The notes: a model not told the origin generated them from the letters alone. DNA of 64,000 nt from Bufo bufo (GCF_905171765.1 NC_053392.1:31860192-31924191); one strand, 5' to 3'; positions 47,459 through 59,228 are shown, numbered from the stretch's first letter. Made by a program: numbers and translations.

Positions 47459-48400
47459 CCTCTCCAGTTTTTTCAAGTACCTCGTAGGGCCCCTGCGACC
47501 TAACTAGGAACTTACTGTCTACTGTTGGTACCAGAACCAACACCCAATCACCCGGGTTAAAGTTCCAGCCCCACGCCTGCCGATTATATACCCTACTCTG
47601 GGATCGTTGCGCTGCCTCCATATGCTCCCTAACCAGAAGTAAAACTGTTTCTATCCATCCTTGCATCTGGGTGACGTACTCAACCACACTTTTGTGCGGT
47701 GTGGGTTGTTGTTCCCATGACTCTTTGGCCACGTCCAACAGACTGCGAGGGTGTCTGCTGTATAGCAGTTCGAAGAGTGAGAACCCAGTAGAGGCCTGGA
47801 GCACCTCTCGCACTGCGAACATGAGATAGGGCAGAAGAAGGTCCCAGTCCCTCCCATCCTTAGACACCACTCTTTTTGACATATTTTTTAATGTTTGATT
47901 AAACCTCTCTACCAGGCCATCCGTTTGCGGATGATACACAGACGTCCGTAGCTGTTTTATGTGGAGAAACTTACAGAGTTCCCTCATGACCTTGGACATA
48001 AACGGGGTCCCTTGGTCAGTCAGAACCTCCTTAGGCAGACCCACTCAAGAAAACATCTCCATTAACTCCTTAGCTATGAGTTTGGCTGATGTATGATGCA
48101 GTGGCACTGCCTCCAGGTACCGAGTGGCGTAGTCGAGAACGACCAAGATGTGTTGGTGCCCTCTAGCGGACTCCGGTACCGGGCAGGTTGGGCAAGACTT
48201 ACAATATTCTTCTACCTCTCTGAACACACCGGCCAGTAAAATCGTTGTAGAATCTGGTCCTGTGTTTTCTGCATTCCAGATAACCCCCGAGAACATGCTG
48301 GTGGGCTAACTCTAACACGAGTCTGGGGCACCACCAACTATTCAATAAATTCACCTCGCAGCTGGCTTACCCAAAACAACATATCTTGATGAACCACAAA
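47459..48400 (-). pseudogene. Gypsy integrase, frameshifted
   Basis: The N-terminal zinc-binding remnant CKSCPTCP lies near 48190. The catalytic core has the first Asp in ILVVLDYATRYLEAVPL, the second in VLTDQGTPFMS and the Glu in GLVERFNQTLKNM. A stop lies near 48045 between the first two. The C-terminal barrel (PGDWVLVLVP ... GPYEVLEKTGEV) is cut by the foldback element at 47456. Confidence 0.85.
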
Positions 48401-48469
48401 ACGGGGAAATACTGTCTCTGCCTCCGATTGTTGTGGTTCCCCATTTATTATTAACACATTTTCCCAGGC

Positions 48470-49300
48470 TCAGGATAGGTTTGGGTCCCGGTGTTGTGCA
48501 GTACCAAAATTATCCCCGGAGACATTGAGGTCTGCCAGCTCAGGACCCGGTGGCAAGTCCTCCATGTCTCCAACCATCACACTTAGCGGGGTTGTCTCCC
48601 CCTCTTCCACCAAAGTGGCAGTCACCCCTACTGCTGGACCTTTGGTCTCAGGTTCCCAGGGTTCTGGTCTCCCCCCTGAGCCGGGCCATTCTGCTATGGT
48701 TACATCTGTCTCACGGGTATCGGTAACTTTCGTATCCGGCCACAGTGACGGGAAACCAGAGAAATCTCTCCTAATTATTAGTTCATACGATAATTTTGTG
48801 GTGACGGCAACCTCATGAGTCCACATGCTGGCCACCATTTACAGAGATACCAGTGCGGTGAGATAGTCGTTTAAGTTCCCATGAATGCACACAATGCCGA
48901 CCTTTCGGCCAGTATACTCGACGGGCCGCACCAGGGCAGCTCTTACCAGGGACACCAGGCTCCCTGAATCCAGCAGTGCCGCTGCCAGAGTGTCCCCCAC
49001 TTCCACCTGGCACAGGTGGCTATTGTCTACAGGCTCGGAGGTACCTGTGGTGCACAACTTCCTTTCATACAATGATTGGCGGTAGCCATAGTTGGTATCC
49101 ATGGGTTCACCCCGATGGAGACAGTCGGCCCTTATGTGTCCAGGCTCGTGACACCACCAGCAGACCACCGGGGCTGGGTCTGCAGGGGTTAAGTCCCGGG
49201 CGGGTTTGGCTGGCACCAGCTGCCGGGTCCCGGGTGGAGATTTCCGGGTATTGACTGACCCCCTCCCAAAAGAACACCCCCTGCAGATTTCTGGTGGCAT
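48470..49300 (-). pseudogene. Gypsy zinc knuckle and protease
   Basis: CWWCHEPGHIRADC (CX2CX4HX4C) marks the nucleocapsid. About 60 residues later ALLDSGSLVSLV gives the aspartic protease active site (DSG). The chain breaks at a stop near 48839 and continues as YELIIRRDFSGFPSLWPD, the protease C-terminal part, then a Pro/Glu-rich linker. Confidence 0.78.
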
Positions 49301-49373
49301 CGTAGCACTCCAGCAGGTCGACCATCCCTAAAACATTACCAGGAGACACCTGGCCAATCCAGTGCTGGAGATG

Positions 49374-49973
49374 TTATGGCAAAGCCCTCCAGAATACAAA
49401 CGCCAACACACGGTCCTGAATAGCAGTGGGAGTCAGTATGTCAGGCTGTAGCCATTTTTGCAACCGGTGTAGCAGGTCATAATTTAGTGGTCTGGCGAGT
49501 TCAGCCGGGTTTAATTCCCACTGATGCACCCGCTTGGCCCAGACCAATACATTCACTCCCAGTCTTGCCAGGATCTCAACTTTTATGGTCGGGTAGTCGG
49601 CCGCTTGATTATCAGTGATAAAAAACACTTGCTGGGGTCCAGAGGCCAGGAACGGAGCGACAACATGAGCCCACTGGTCTCAGGGAAACTTCTCCCTCAC
49701 GGCCACCTTTTCGAACACCGCCAGATAGATCTCGACGTCATCCGAGGGGGTCATCTTAGGGATCGCCGCACGGACAGCTTTCCGGGTATCGTGGATGTTC
49801 TGGGACGCCCCTGCCGCTTGCAACGCCATCACATGTAATAGCAGCTGGTTAATTTCCTGCTGCTGCTTGTTAGCCTCCCACTGCTGCAAGTTAGCCTCCA
49901 CGAGGGCTTTCACGACCACCTCCATTTTGTCAGGGGACACGGGTCGTAACCTTGCCGGTTTAATATAGGACAT
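49374..49973 (-). pseudogene. Gypsy gag with SCAN-like capsid segment
   Basis: The first frame (49973-49680) has a helical Gln-rich N-terminus and DDVEIYLAVFEKVA, then a nonsense codon. The next (49628-49374) covers YPTIKVEILARLGVN and LTPTAIQDRVLAFVFWRALP, resembling the SCAN domain, which is known to derive from a Gmr1-like gag capsid. This independently supports the clade assignment. Confidence 0.75.
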
Positions 49974-50034
49974 TCACTTGTGCCCGGAAAAAACAATAAA
50001 ACTTTTCGGCCTTCAGGCCTGCCTCACTGCGTTT

Positions 50035-50051
50035 GCCCGCATCCGACACCA
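50035..50051 (-). other. Primer binding site
   Basis: TGGTGTCGGATGCGGGC two bases inside the 5' LTR. It starts TGG (complement of tRNA CCA) and resembles a leucine tRNA primer site. The tRNA identity is tentative. Confidence 0.55.
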
Positions 50052-50053
50052 AT

Positions 50054-50638
50054 TGTGGGGATTTGCTCTGGCAGACAGGCTGGCGGACGCAGTACAGAGG
50101 CAACCACAAAGTCTTTAACTTAAACAGTTCAGTGTTTTATTCACACATAGGGAAAAACAAAAAAGTAACAGTTTGCAGTCTTGGTGTTTGTTCACACCAT
50201 ATAAAGTCCACAGAACAAAAGCCTTCACTTGGTCAGCAGTTTTTCCACCCGCAGTCCACAGCAGGCTTTAGGGCCTGTTTCCCAGCAGGCGTCTCTCAGC
50301 CCTTTAGCATGGCACAAGTTCTCATTTCCAAAACACACAGAGAGTGACAACGCTCCACTGTCAGATGGAGGATAATCCACACCCAGCTGAGACTGATGAC
50401 TGGGTTTTATATAGGCCAATAAAGACCTGGCCTGGAGCATCGGGAGAAGCCACTCACCCAGCACTTTGGCCACTCCCAGTAAGAGCTGGCCCGGATTGGC
50501 TTTACAGCCACACTAACAACAAACAGTGTCAACCAGCACTAGCTGCCACTGACACTTAAAACTACCTGCTCTTACCTCACCGAGGAATCTCGGTGACACA
50601 TACTTTCCATCAATGATGGCCCCTTGCGCCTTCCTACA
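50054..50638 (-). repeat. 5' LTR of the gypsy element
   Basis: Minus strand runs TGTAGGAAGG to ATCCCCACA (585 bp). A TATA box TATATAAAA (inverse, 50405-50413) is preceded by an inverted CCAAT, and AATAAA (inverse, 50136-50141) marks the polyadenylation signal. Confidence 0.9.
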
Positions 50639-51060
50639 GTACCCACGTAATGTCCATTGACACGTCATCATCGTCAACTTCACCACCACTGATTTTAGAG
50701 ATCTCAGAGTAGGCAGTAACACCCTCCGTGGGCTGATCTGGGTACTGTCGTCAGACCACTGGGTGCGCATCGATAAGGTCTGGGAATGGATGGGAAAATA
50801 ATTTAAGTAGAGGGACTATGGTGGTGGTGGTGGTATCTTTGGGGGTGCACACAGCAGAGAGTAACAATGTTACTAATACAGAGGATGAGGAGGGTGCAGA
50901 AGCAAAAGGCTGAGTGAGCCACTCAACCAACTCTGGTGCGTCCTTTGACGTAATCGCACACACCTTCTCCAACTTCCCACTTAGGCTCTGGCCTGGTGCA
51001 CCTGCCTAACCCCTACCACCCCTGTGGAATGGCCTGCCTCTTCCTCTGCCTGTCATTTCC
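50639..51060 (-). pseudogene. Second hAT family transposase, N-terminal part
   Basis: Begins MTGRGRGRPFHRGGRG near 51058, a basic start like that of the first hAT family. It continues through LEKVCAITSKDAPELVEWLTQPF and an acidic run (GGEVDDDDVSMDITWV). The frame then meets the gypsy LTR at 50638 and resumes at 42723 (PTREEEEGRSEEE). One early stop is present. Confidence 0.75.
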
Positions 51061-51175
51061 AAAATGACCCTGTGACAAAGTCCCTATAGAAGAGCAGTAT
51101 TAGTGGAAGCAAGTATATAGAACCCCTTAATGATTATTTGCTGGAAGCAGGTATATAAACCCCTTAATCAGTTTT

Positions 51176-51660
51176 GTGGCAATGGGTATATCACACCAGT
51201 TGCAATTAGTTATTCCAATAGTGTTTGTCCCTCTGTATAGCTGCGGTATCGCAGCAAAACTACACACAACTGCTACACAATACAAATGCACTGTATGGAA
51301 AGTATATTATAGGTATATCACACCGCTGCCTCAATCAGTTTTTTGGGGGGGCAACTGGTTTAGCACACCAGTTGCAATTAGTTGTTCCAATGACATTTGT
51401 CCCTTTGTATAGCTGTGGTATCTCAGCAGAACCGCACACAACTGCTGCACAATAGAAATGCACTATATAGAAAGTATATTATAGGTATATTACACGCCTG
51501 CCTCTATCAGTTTTTTTTGGGGGGCAACTGGTATATCACACCAGTTGCAATTAGTTATTCCAATAGTGTTTGTCCCTCAGTATAGCTGCAGTATCGCAGC
51601 AGAACCGCACACAACTGCTGCACAATACAAATGCACTATAATATACGTTCTATGTTAGAA
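51176..51660. repeat. 172-bp tandem repeat in the second hAT, about 3 units
   Basis: CACCAGTTGCAATTAGTT recurs at about 51194, 51367 and 51538. It lies between the transposase start and the right end of the element. Confidence 0.85.
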
Positions 51661-51889
51661 AGTATATTATAAGTATATCGCACCCCTCAGTATGTCACAC
51701 CTATCGATAGCACACCTATACCAGTCCTTAAAAGGACTTTTGTGGCCCTATTAGCTAGTGTTTGGTGTCCCTAACAGCCTGTCCCTGCTCCACACAGCAA
51801 TCTTTCCTTACACTGGAAAAAGACTAAATGTAAAATGGTGGCCAGATTGGGCTTATTTATAGGGTAGCGGTATGTCCATGTGCTTAAAC

Positions 51890-52063
51890 GTCTCAATTGG
51901 CTGTCCTGTCCCACCTGATGGACGTGTCATGGGTCAAAGTTCGGCGCTATGCAAAAAAATATGTCGCATGCGAATATCGCCATAAGTTCGCTTGTTCGGC
52001 GAATCGCGAACGAGTCTAGTTCTTTGCGAAACGACTGCCGGGCGAACCGCAAGGCCATCTCTG
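51890..52063. repeat. Right terminal region of the second hAT
   Basis: Repeated GCGAA/TTCGC motifs and the inverse terminus CAGAGATGGCCTTGCGG ending at 52063. The adjoining sequence is a different hAT fragment. The opposite terminus is not found in the window. Confidence 0.55.
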
Positions 52064-52065
52064 AT

Positions 52066-52530
52066 ATCTTCTGTGTGGCTACTCTCACCTAGGCCAAGCG
52101 GCTTCATCACCACATAGCAACGCTTGATGTGATAGGAAGGAGGGGGATTGGCAGGGACGCTGTGCCCTGCCGCTGTTGGTACAGGAGAGTGTCCATGGAA
52201 AAGGAGGTGGAGGAGGTGATTTAAGTCCCTACTGTGGGAGCCAGCCTGATGAAATCATGACGGGAGCAGGGGTCAAAAAGACCTGGCCATGTTGCTGGGG
52301 TGATGCCTCTCCGCTGCCACAAATACATTGACCCAGTGAGCCATAAAATACCTGTACTGTCCCTGACCACAATGACCTTGGTCTTTCGATTGGAACCCTC
52401 CTGTGTCACTGACATTTTTGAGCCTAAATGTACCCAATCACGCAAATTGAAAGGTTTACAAAACTGGTTTCTGGAACTTAAAGACAGGGAGGAACAATAT
52501 GATATCCTTTCCTTTTCACAAACTCACTAA
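52066..52530 (-). pseudogene. Fragment of another hAT transposase
   Basis: The minus strand carries a GQYRYFMAHWVNVFVAAE-like stretch with stops, then KRCYVVMKPLGLGESSHTEDI. The latter matches the KLICLGExPHTAQEL segment of the first hAT family. It is cut at 52063-52065 by the second hAT terminus. Confidence 0.55.
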
Positions 52531-52689
52531 ATACAATGCTATTGACATTTGACTTTAGAAATAATGCAGTATCTGCGCCATTTACAGATTAAGGCCTAAT
52601 GTCTTTTGTGCATTCAAAAATTTAGAGAAGATTTAGAAAAAAGCTTTCTCTAGTGTAAAACACAAGTTGTCAATCTACTATGCGGTTAT

Positions 52690-53181
52690 TCATCCACCAC
52701 CACATTAACACTTGAACTGCCTGGAGATGCACCAACAAGGATTTCGGCCTAGTACTGTATTTCACATTATCAATCATAGATGCAAACCTTCTGCTAACCT
52801 TTGTATTGTAAGACACACTAATATGCTATTTTCCCAAACTGAAAAAATAAATAAAAAATAAAAAATTTGAACTGTCTGGAGACGCACCAACAGCCTAGTA
52901 TTTCACGTTATCATTCAGAGATATAAACCATCCGCAACCCTTTGTATTGTAAGACACATTTACTATTTCCCCAAACCTAAACAAAAAAAAATTATTTGAA
53001 GTGCTTGCACCGACATGGATTTTGGACTAGTAATTCACATCACTTAGACTGGGCTAAATCACTAGTCCGCAACCCTTTGTATTGTAGGCACAGTAATATG
53101 CTATTTTCCGAAAACTGAAAACAAAAAAAAAGAAAAATTGGAAGTGCCTGTAGATGCACCAACACTGATTTTTGACTATTA
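52690..53181. repeat. Diverged tandem repeat, about 110-170 bp units
   Basis: CCTTTGTATTGTAAGACAC and GCACCAACA landmarks recur about four times. Similar sequence resumes at 56098-56176 and 56510-56640, beyond the hAT insertion. Confidence 0.6.
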
Positions 53182-53315
53182 GTTCACATCAGTGCAGTTT
53201 CTAGGTAAAATTTCTATCAGGGCGAGTGTCAAAAAAACTTGATGAAAACTCAATGAAATCATATCAGAAGAGTACCTGCAACCGTCTCACTATATATTTT
53301 TATTTATTTTTATGC

Positions 53316-53664
53316 TTAAAGGGAACCTGTCACCGGGATTTTGTGTATAGAGCTGAGGACATGGGTTGCTAGGTGGCCACTAGCACATCCGCTATACCCA
53401 GTCCCCATAGCTCTGTGTGCTTTTATTGTGTAAAAAAAACGATTTGATACACATGCAAATTAACCTGAGATGAGTCCTGTCCCTGACTCATCTCACGTAC
53501 AGGATTCATCTCAGGTTAATTTGCATATGTATCAAATAGTTTTATTTTACACAATAAAAGCACACAGAGCTTTGGGGACTGGGTATTGCGGATGTGCTAG
53601 CGGCCATCTAGCAACCCATGTCCTCAGCTCTATACACAAAATCCCGGTGACAGGTTCCCTTTAA
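53316..53664. mobile_element. Near-perfect palindromic TTAA MITE
   Basis: TTAAAGGGAACCTGTCACC at the left with its exact inverse at the right. The arms continue for about 150 bp (GAGCTGAGGACATGGGTTGC) with very few mismatches. The high symmetry suggests a recent copy or hairpin-based correction. Confidence 0.88.
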
Positions 53665-54039
53665 CACAAGATTTATTGAGAGCAAAAGAAAATCATAAAT
53701 TACTGCTTAAACTGCTAAAAGTGGCAGGCAGAGTGGTATAGGAGAACTGCAGTATAAAGGAAGGCAATACCCTTAGAAGAGTAGTCATGAAATACAATCA
53801 TCAATAATGTGCAAAACCAAAAAACTGTCATGTCAGCATTTAATAACTAACTAAAACCCAATCACAGCAGGTCTCAACTAGCACACGCAAGTAAATGTAC
53901 AAAAACCAAGTAACATATAAAACCAGATTCAAAGCATAGATGGCAAGGCGGATTACTGTATACTGTACATAAAATGTATGGAGGTTACACCATGCCGGAC
54001 AATATAACCTCTGTGCCATGCTGTACAATAAACAGTATA

Positions 54040-54410
54040 ACCCCTACACAGTGTAGAGGTGTACAGTATATTGTGTGGCACAGTGTAGAGGTATACTGTA
54101 TATTGTGTGGCACAGTGTAGAGGTATACTGTATATTGTGTGGCACAGTGTAGAGGTATACTGTATATTGTGTGGCACAGTGTAGAGGTATACTGTATATT
54201 GTGTGGCACAGTGTAGCGGTATACTGTATATTGTGTGGCACAGTGTAGCGGTATACTGTATATTGTGTGGCACAGTGTAGAGGTATACTGTATATTGTGT
54301 GGCACAGTGTAGAGGTATACTGTATATTGTGTGGCACAGTGTAGAGGTATACTGTACATTGTGTGGCACAGTGTAGAGGTATACTGTATATTGTGTGGCA
54401 CAGTGTAGGC
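54040..54410. repeat. 32-bp tandem array, about 11-12 units
   Basis: The unit GGCACAGTGTAGAGGTATAC plus TGTATATTGTGT repeats almost perfectly. Stop-free antisense frames here are repeat artefacts. Confidence 0.9.
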
Positions 54411-54639
54411 TATATGTGTATAACATAAACATTCTCCACATTAAAACTTACAATTACTTGGCTTGGCCCTTGGGGATCTCGGACGCCACTTCAACACTTT
54501 GCCTGGGGGCTCGGCGGAGCTGATGTTGTGCTTTATCCTAATGAGAAATATTTCATAATAAGGATTTGGAGAAGGGGCAGAGGGATAGCAGAGCAGGGAG
54601 AGGCTGGTGCTGCTACCATGGGGGAGTAATAAAGCCCAC

Positions 54640-55690
54640 CATAATGCCCCCCCAGTAGTAATAATTCTCCTTATAATGTGCAAAATATACCCCCTTGTAA
54701 TGCCCCCAGTTGAGCTAATGTTCCCATAATGTGCCAATATAAAATACCCCTTCTCAGTGCCCCCGTAGATGACCCCATAGTACTCCTCTCCCCCCTTCCC
54801 CATAGTACCCACTATAATGTGTCCCAGTGTAAAATGCCCCTATACAGAGCCCCCCATATAAAATACCCCTTCTTTTCAGCCTCTGTAGATGCCCCTACAG
54901 TGCCACCCAATAATGTGCCAGTAATAAGTGCCCCAATAGATGCCCCCCAATCATGTGCCAGTAAGATGTGCCCACATAGATGCCTCCTAATCATGTGCTA
55001 GTAAGATGTGCCCCAATCATGTGCCAGTAATATGAGCCCCCCCCACCATCATGTGCCAGTAGCCAGAGTGCCCCCCATCATGTGCCAGTAGCCCCCCTAT
55101 CATGTGCCAGTAGCCCCCCTATCAAGTGCCAGTAGCACCCTTATCAAGTGCCAGTAGCCCCCCCCCTTATGTGCCAGTAGTCCCCCTTATCCCTTATGTG
55201 CCAGTAGCCCCCCTTATGTGCCAGTAGCCCCCCTTATGTGCCAGAAGCCCCCCTTATGTCTGTGCCAGCAGCCCCCCTTATGTCTGTGGCAGTAGCCCCC
55301 CTTATGTACAAGTAGCCCCCCCTTATGTGCCAGTAGCCCCCCTTATATGCAAGTTGCCCCCTTATGTGCCAGCAGCCCCCCTTATGTGCCAGAAGCCCCC
55401 ATTATGTCTGTGTCAGCAGCCCCCCTTATGTCTGTGCCAGTAGCCCCCATTATGTGCAAGTAGCCCCCCTTATGTGCCAGTAGCCCCCCTTATGTGCCAG
55501 AAGCCCCCCCTTATGTGACAGCAGCCCCCTTATGTCTGTGCCAGCAGCCCCTTTTATGTCTGTGCCAGCAGCCCCCCTTATGTCTGTGCCAGGCTCCAGC
55601 AGCCCCCCTTATGTGCCAGCAGCCCCCATTATGTGCCAGCAGCCCCCCTTATGTCTGTGCCAGGCTCCAGCAGCCCCCCTTATGTGCCAG
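54640..55690. repeat. C-rich short tandem repeats (CCCCCTTATGTGCCAGTAG type)
   Basis: About 20-bp units recur with variable spacing. The inverse (CTGGCACATTATGGGGG) resembles the repeats in 59945-62359. Confidence 0.8.
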
Positions 55691-56176
55691 TATTGTAATT
55701 TTTACATATAAAAAAAAATAAACTTATACTTACTTACCTCCTCAAGGATGTGATGCAGGCCTCTTCCGGCCTGTGTCCCTCGCTGGCTCAGGCGGCGTGA
55801 TGACGTCATCGTGCCGCCTGCACCGGCCTCTGATAGGCTGCCGGCCTAGTGCTGGCAGCCTATCAGAGGAACAGGGAGGGGACACACCTCTCCCTGCCCT
55901 GCCGCATTACAGACATTATTTGTATTGCTGTCCTGAGGACGGCGATACAGATGAGATGACTTTGGAGATGAGTGAGCGCTTCCACAATGGAAGCGCAGCA
56001 CTCATCTCCTGCTGTGCCCTGCCGGCGCCCCCCTTCTGACAGCGCCCCGGGAGCCCGCCCAGCCCGCCCAGCCCGCCCGGTCCATGAAACGGCACTGGTT
56101 CACGTCATCACACAGAGATGTAATCATTTGCTATCTTGTGTAATGTGAGACACACTGATGTGGACGTTTCCTAAAC

Positions 56177-56499
56177 TTAAAGGGAAACTGTCACCGAGAT
56201 TTTGTGCATAGAGCTGAGGACATGGGTTGCTAGGTGGCCACTAGCACATCCGCAATACCCAGTCCCCATAGCTCTGTGTGCTTTTGTTGTGTAAAAAAAA
56301 CGATTTGATACATATGCAAACATCTCAGGGACAGGACTCATCTCAGGTTAATTTACATATATGTATCAATTCGTTTTTTTTTTACACAATAAAAGCACAC
56401 AGAGCTATAGGGACTGGATATTGCGGATGTTCTAGCGGCCATCTAGCAACCTATGTCCTCAGCTCTATACACAAAATCCCGGTGAAAGGTTCCCTTTAA
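56177..56499. mobile_element. Palindromic TTAA MITE, second copy
   Basis: TTAAAGGGAAACTGTCACC and the inverse of TTAAAGGGAACCTTTCACC, with TTAA at both ends. Same family as 53316-53664 but more diverged. Confidence 0.85.
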
Positions 56500-56639
56500 A
56501 AAAAATTAAAAAAAAGAACATTCTGAAGATGATCTAACATGTATTTCACACTAGTAGTTCACATTTTCACTGAGATTTGAAATGTTATCCATCCTCTGGT
56601 CTGTATGATAAAACATATTATACAATTTTAATCTAAAAA

Positions 56640-57590
56640 TGTATTTTTGTTAAAATGGCAAAAAAAACTAAATAAATGTCCTTACGGGTAGCTGCTTTTG
56701 ATGTTCTGCAGCAGCTGCAGCTTTATTATAAGGCAGTAATTGCAGGTAGAAGGCAGTGCCAGGCATACCCAGCCTAATCTCCTCACTTCTCCCATCTGGT
56801 TGACAGCTTTCCCTATTCTACACAATTCTTCTTCTTTCTAGCCTTTCCTTTCATTGCCCCTGGCAGTAGAATACAAGCTTTATTAATTTCTGACTGTCCC
56901 TGACTCCCAAGATTGTGTTCTGTCAGACACTGCATAGATCCATCCACCCTCATTCACAGCCCAGCACAGAATGACATTAAAGGGCCAATAGTAACTTAGG
57001 GAGAAAAACAAAATGTAAAAAAGCAAAAAAAAACTAAACTGTTATCAATTAGGTAAAATAGATTGGAGAAAACTGAAAGAAATGTTGATCTTAAATGTGG
57101 TCATGTAGAGGTTACTGCAGTTCTGTTGTCAGGTCTCTTAGAGACTTTCTTTAAAAAATGTATAGGAATTTATTAAACTCCTTTTAGATGAGAGACCAGC
57201 CATTATACAAAGTAATCTCAGGAGTTTATACACTGTCCTCACAAAAGGATTTACAATTACTCGGGCAACGCGATGACAAGGAAGGAAAGACTGATGACAA
57301 CATCTGTAGTGTTAGTGTATATGAGGGACCTATAACTGAACCAAGACCCGAGTCCACCTCTGTTAGGACTGAAGAACCTCTTTTTCTTTTGTTAAGTATA
57401 CATTTTAGTTTGGTCTTTATGGCCTCATAAGCTGCTGGTGTCTTTAAAAGTATTTATTTTCCACCATATTGACTCATTTATAGCTCTGTTCCTTTAGGAT
57501 ACACTTATGATCAGTGACCACATCTTTGCTGCATTGTCTAAAGTAGACCTCAATTGACTTAAAGGATTAGACTGCTGATCTGTCCCCTTC
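56640..57590. other. Low-repeat stretch, possible host intergenic or intronic DNA
   Basis: Apart from the exon candidate at 57188-57390, I see no transposon signature. It is one of the least repetitive stretches in the window. Confidence 0.4.
57188..57390 (+). other. Candidate host exon (weak)
   Basis: Preceded by a pyrimidine-rich CTCCTTTTAG acceptor-like site and followed by GTTAAGTA, a good donor match. The frame between them reads through LYKVISGVYTLSSQKDLQLL and EGKTDDNICSVSVYEG without a stop and with ordinary amino-acid composition. I do not recognise the protein. It could equally be chance. Confidence 0.28.
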
Positions 57591-57595
57591 TAATT

Positions 57596-59228
57596 AGAGA
57601 TGAGCAAATTTTTCAAACATTCGATTTGGCCGGTTCACCGAATTTTTCGAAAAGATTTGCTTCGATCCAAATTTATTTGCTGCAAATCGCGTTAAAAAAA
57701 CGGCAATTTTCTGGCTGCTGCTAGCCTTTATAGTGGTGTAGAACAAACACTGTGCCTTGCAGTAACATGCATAGGGAGTCGACTGTAGTAGTGAAATAAT
57801 ACTGTGAGTCCGTATGACAGGCAAATCTCTTAAAATCACTGCACACTTCACTTATTTGGGCAGTCAAGGGGCCAAAACGGACCAAATAAACTGGTAAACT
57901 CAGCTTTACAGGTCGATGTTAGCGCCAAGAAGAAGCGCACTCCTTTTACACCATCGTCAGCAGATTCCACATAGATGTCTACAAAACCTGTTCTATTAAA
58001 CGTTTATACAAGTAGAGCCCCCCTACAGAGTGGAGGTTGTGTCAGCAGTAAGTTTGTGTTGACGTCACTGATTATTTGGACTTCCTCTGACCCCTCAGAA
58101 CAATACTCCAAAAAAACTGATCCTGTTTGTTGAGCAACCTCCTTCACTCGGTCAGCATTTGGTCAGTAATCCATCAGTATTGCTAATGCCAAAAAAAACA
58201 GGAGTGGATCCAAAACAGAGATGACACGTGGATGGAATATCTGCATGTCTTCTGTGTTTTGTACCCACTCCTGCTTTTTGCTACCAAATCGCTAGACAAT
58301 TCTGATGGGACCATACAGGCTTTACAGCTGCTACACAGACAGGATACGTTGAGCATCTCATTTTTCCTTCCTTCTGACAGATCAGAAGAAGGGTCAAAAA
58401 AATTATGACGTTAGCCAGGCCGAAAGGGAAAATAGTGGCCCAATCATGAAGTGGGGAGGCTAAGAACAGCATGAGTATTCCACAGAGTGGCCTTATGACA
58501 TAGTGGTGAGGTGGAAGCAGCATAAGGAGACCACAGAGTGGCCCAATGACAGAGTCAATATCAGGAGGAGGCCACCGAGTGGTACAATGACAGTGTGGAG
58601 GTGGCAGCAGCATGAGGAGGCCACAGAGTGGCACAATGAAAGAGTGTGGAGGTGGCGGCAAAATCAGGATTCCGCAGAGTGGCACAATGACAGAATGTGG
58701 AGGTGACAGCAGCATCAGGAGGCCACACAGTGGAACAATGACAGAGTCTGGAGGTGGAGGCAGCAGCAGCATCAGGAGGAGGCCACACAGTGGCACAATG
58801 ACAGTTTTAGGTGGTAGCAGCAGCATCAGGAGACCACAGAGTGGCAAGGTGACATAGTGTGGACGTCACAGCAGCATCAGAAGACCACAGAGTGGCAAGG
58901 TGACATAGTGTGGAGGTTACAGCAGCATCAGGAGACCACAGAGTGGCAAGGTAACATAGTATGGGGGTGGCAGCAGCATCAGGAGACCACAGAGTGACCC
59001 GGTGACAAAGTGGGGAGGTGGGTGGCAATAACAATACCCGCTGAAGATGGTGGGTGAAAGAAGGAGCACTTGGCATCACATGTGTGGCATCAAGCGGGTG
59101 GCAGCATCAGAATAGTAGCTGCTTTTGTCAAAGTGTTTGTGTGGCACCATGAATGAACTAGTCTGATGCATCAGGCATTGGTGGGTGGAAATCCTAGCTG
59201 ATCCACCCCTGATTAATCTTGACAGAGG
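57596..59228 (-). repeat. 3' arm of a third hAT family, with tandem repeat
   Basis: Starts TAGAGATGAGCAAATTTTTC, a hAT-type terminus with CGAA/TTCG motifs. 58490-59010 holds about nine units of roughly 50-60 bp (GGTGGCAGCAGCATCAGGAG, CCACAGAGTGGCACAATGAC). It lies downstream of the transposase remnant ending near 59185. The partner terminus was not found. Confidence 0.55.

Larger units (their letters stand above)
42724..50638 (-). mobile_element. Gmr1-like Ty3/gypsy LTR retrotransposon
   Basis: Minus-strand element with LTRs at 50054-50638 (5') and 42724-44090 (3'). The latter is split by a TTAA MITE. Between them, in order: PBS, SCAN-like gag, zinc knuckle, protease, integrase, then RT and RNase H, followed by a polypurine tract. 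Integrase upstream of RT is unusual for Ty3/gypsy and is the known signature of the deuterostome Gmr1-like group. It interrupts the second hAT transposase; flanking bases GTAC and GTGC may be a diverged 4-bp duplication. It is defective throughout. Confidence 0.88.
53190..56097. mobile_element. Non-autonomous hAT, 2.9 kb, CAGTGC ends
   Basis: Termini CAGTGCAGTTTC and, inverted, CAGTGCCGTTTC. Flanks GTTCACAT (53182-53189) and GTTCACGT (56098-56105) form an 8-bp duplication with one change. The content is a TTAA MITE, a 32-bp array, a C-rich short repeat array and, near the right end, a cassette shared with 37457-38656 and 59945-62359 in inverse orientation. Confidence 0.75.

Noticed and set aside
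42724..50638. Copia-type element, because integrase precedes RT
   Set aside because: RT, RNase H and integrase motifs are Ty3/gypsy type. The gene order fits the Gmr1-like group.
53953..54441. Tyr/Thr/His-rich repeat proteins on the minus strand
   Set aside because: Translations of a 32-bp tandem array; all phases are open because the unit lacks stops.
58281..59079. Cys/Leu-rich frames on the minus strand
   Set aside because: Products of the 50-60-bp tandem repeat in the third hAT arm.
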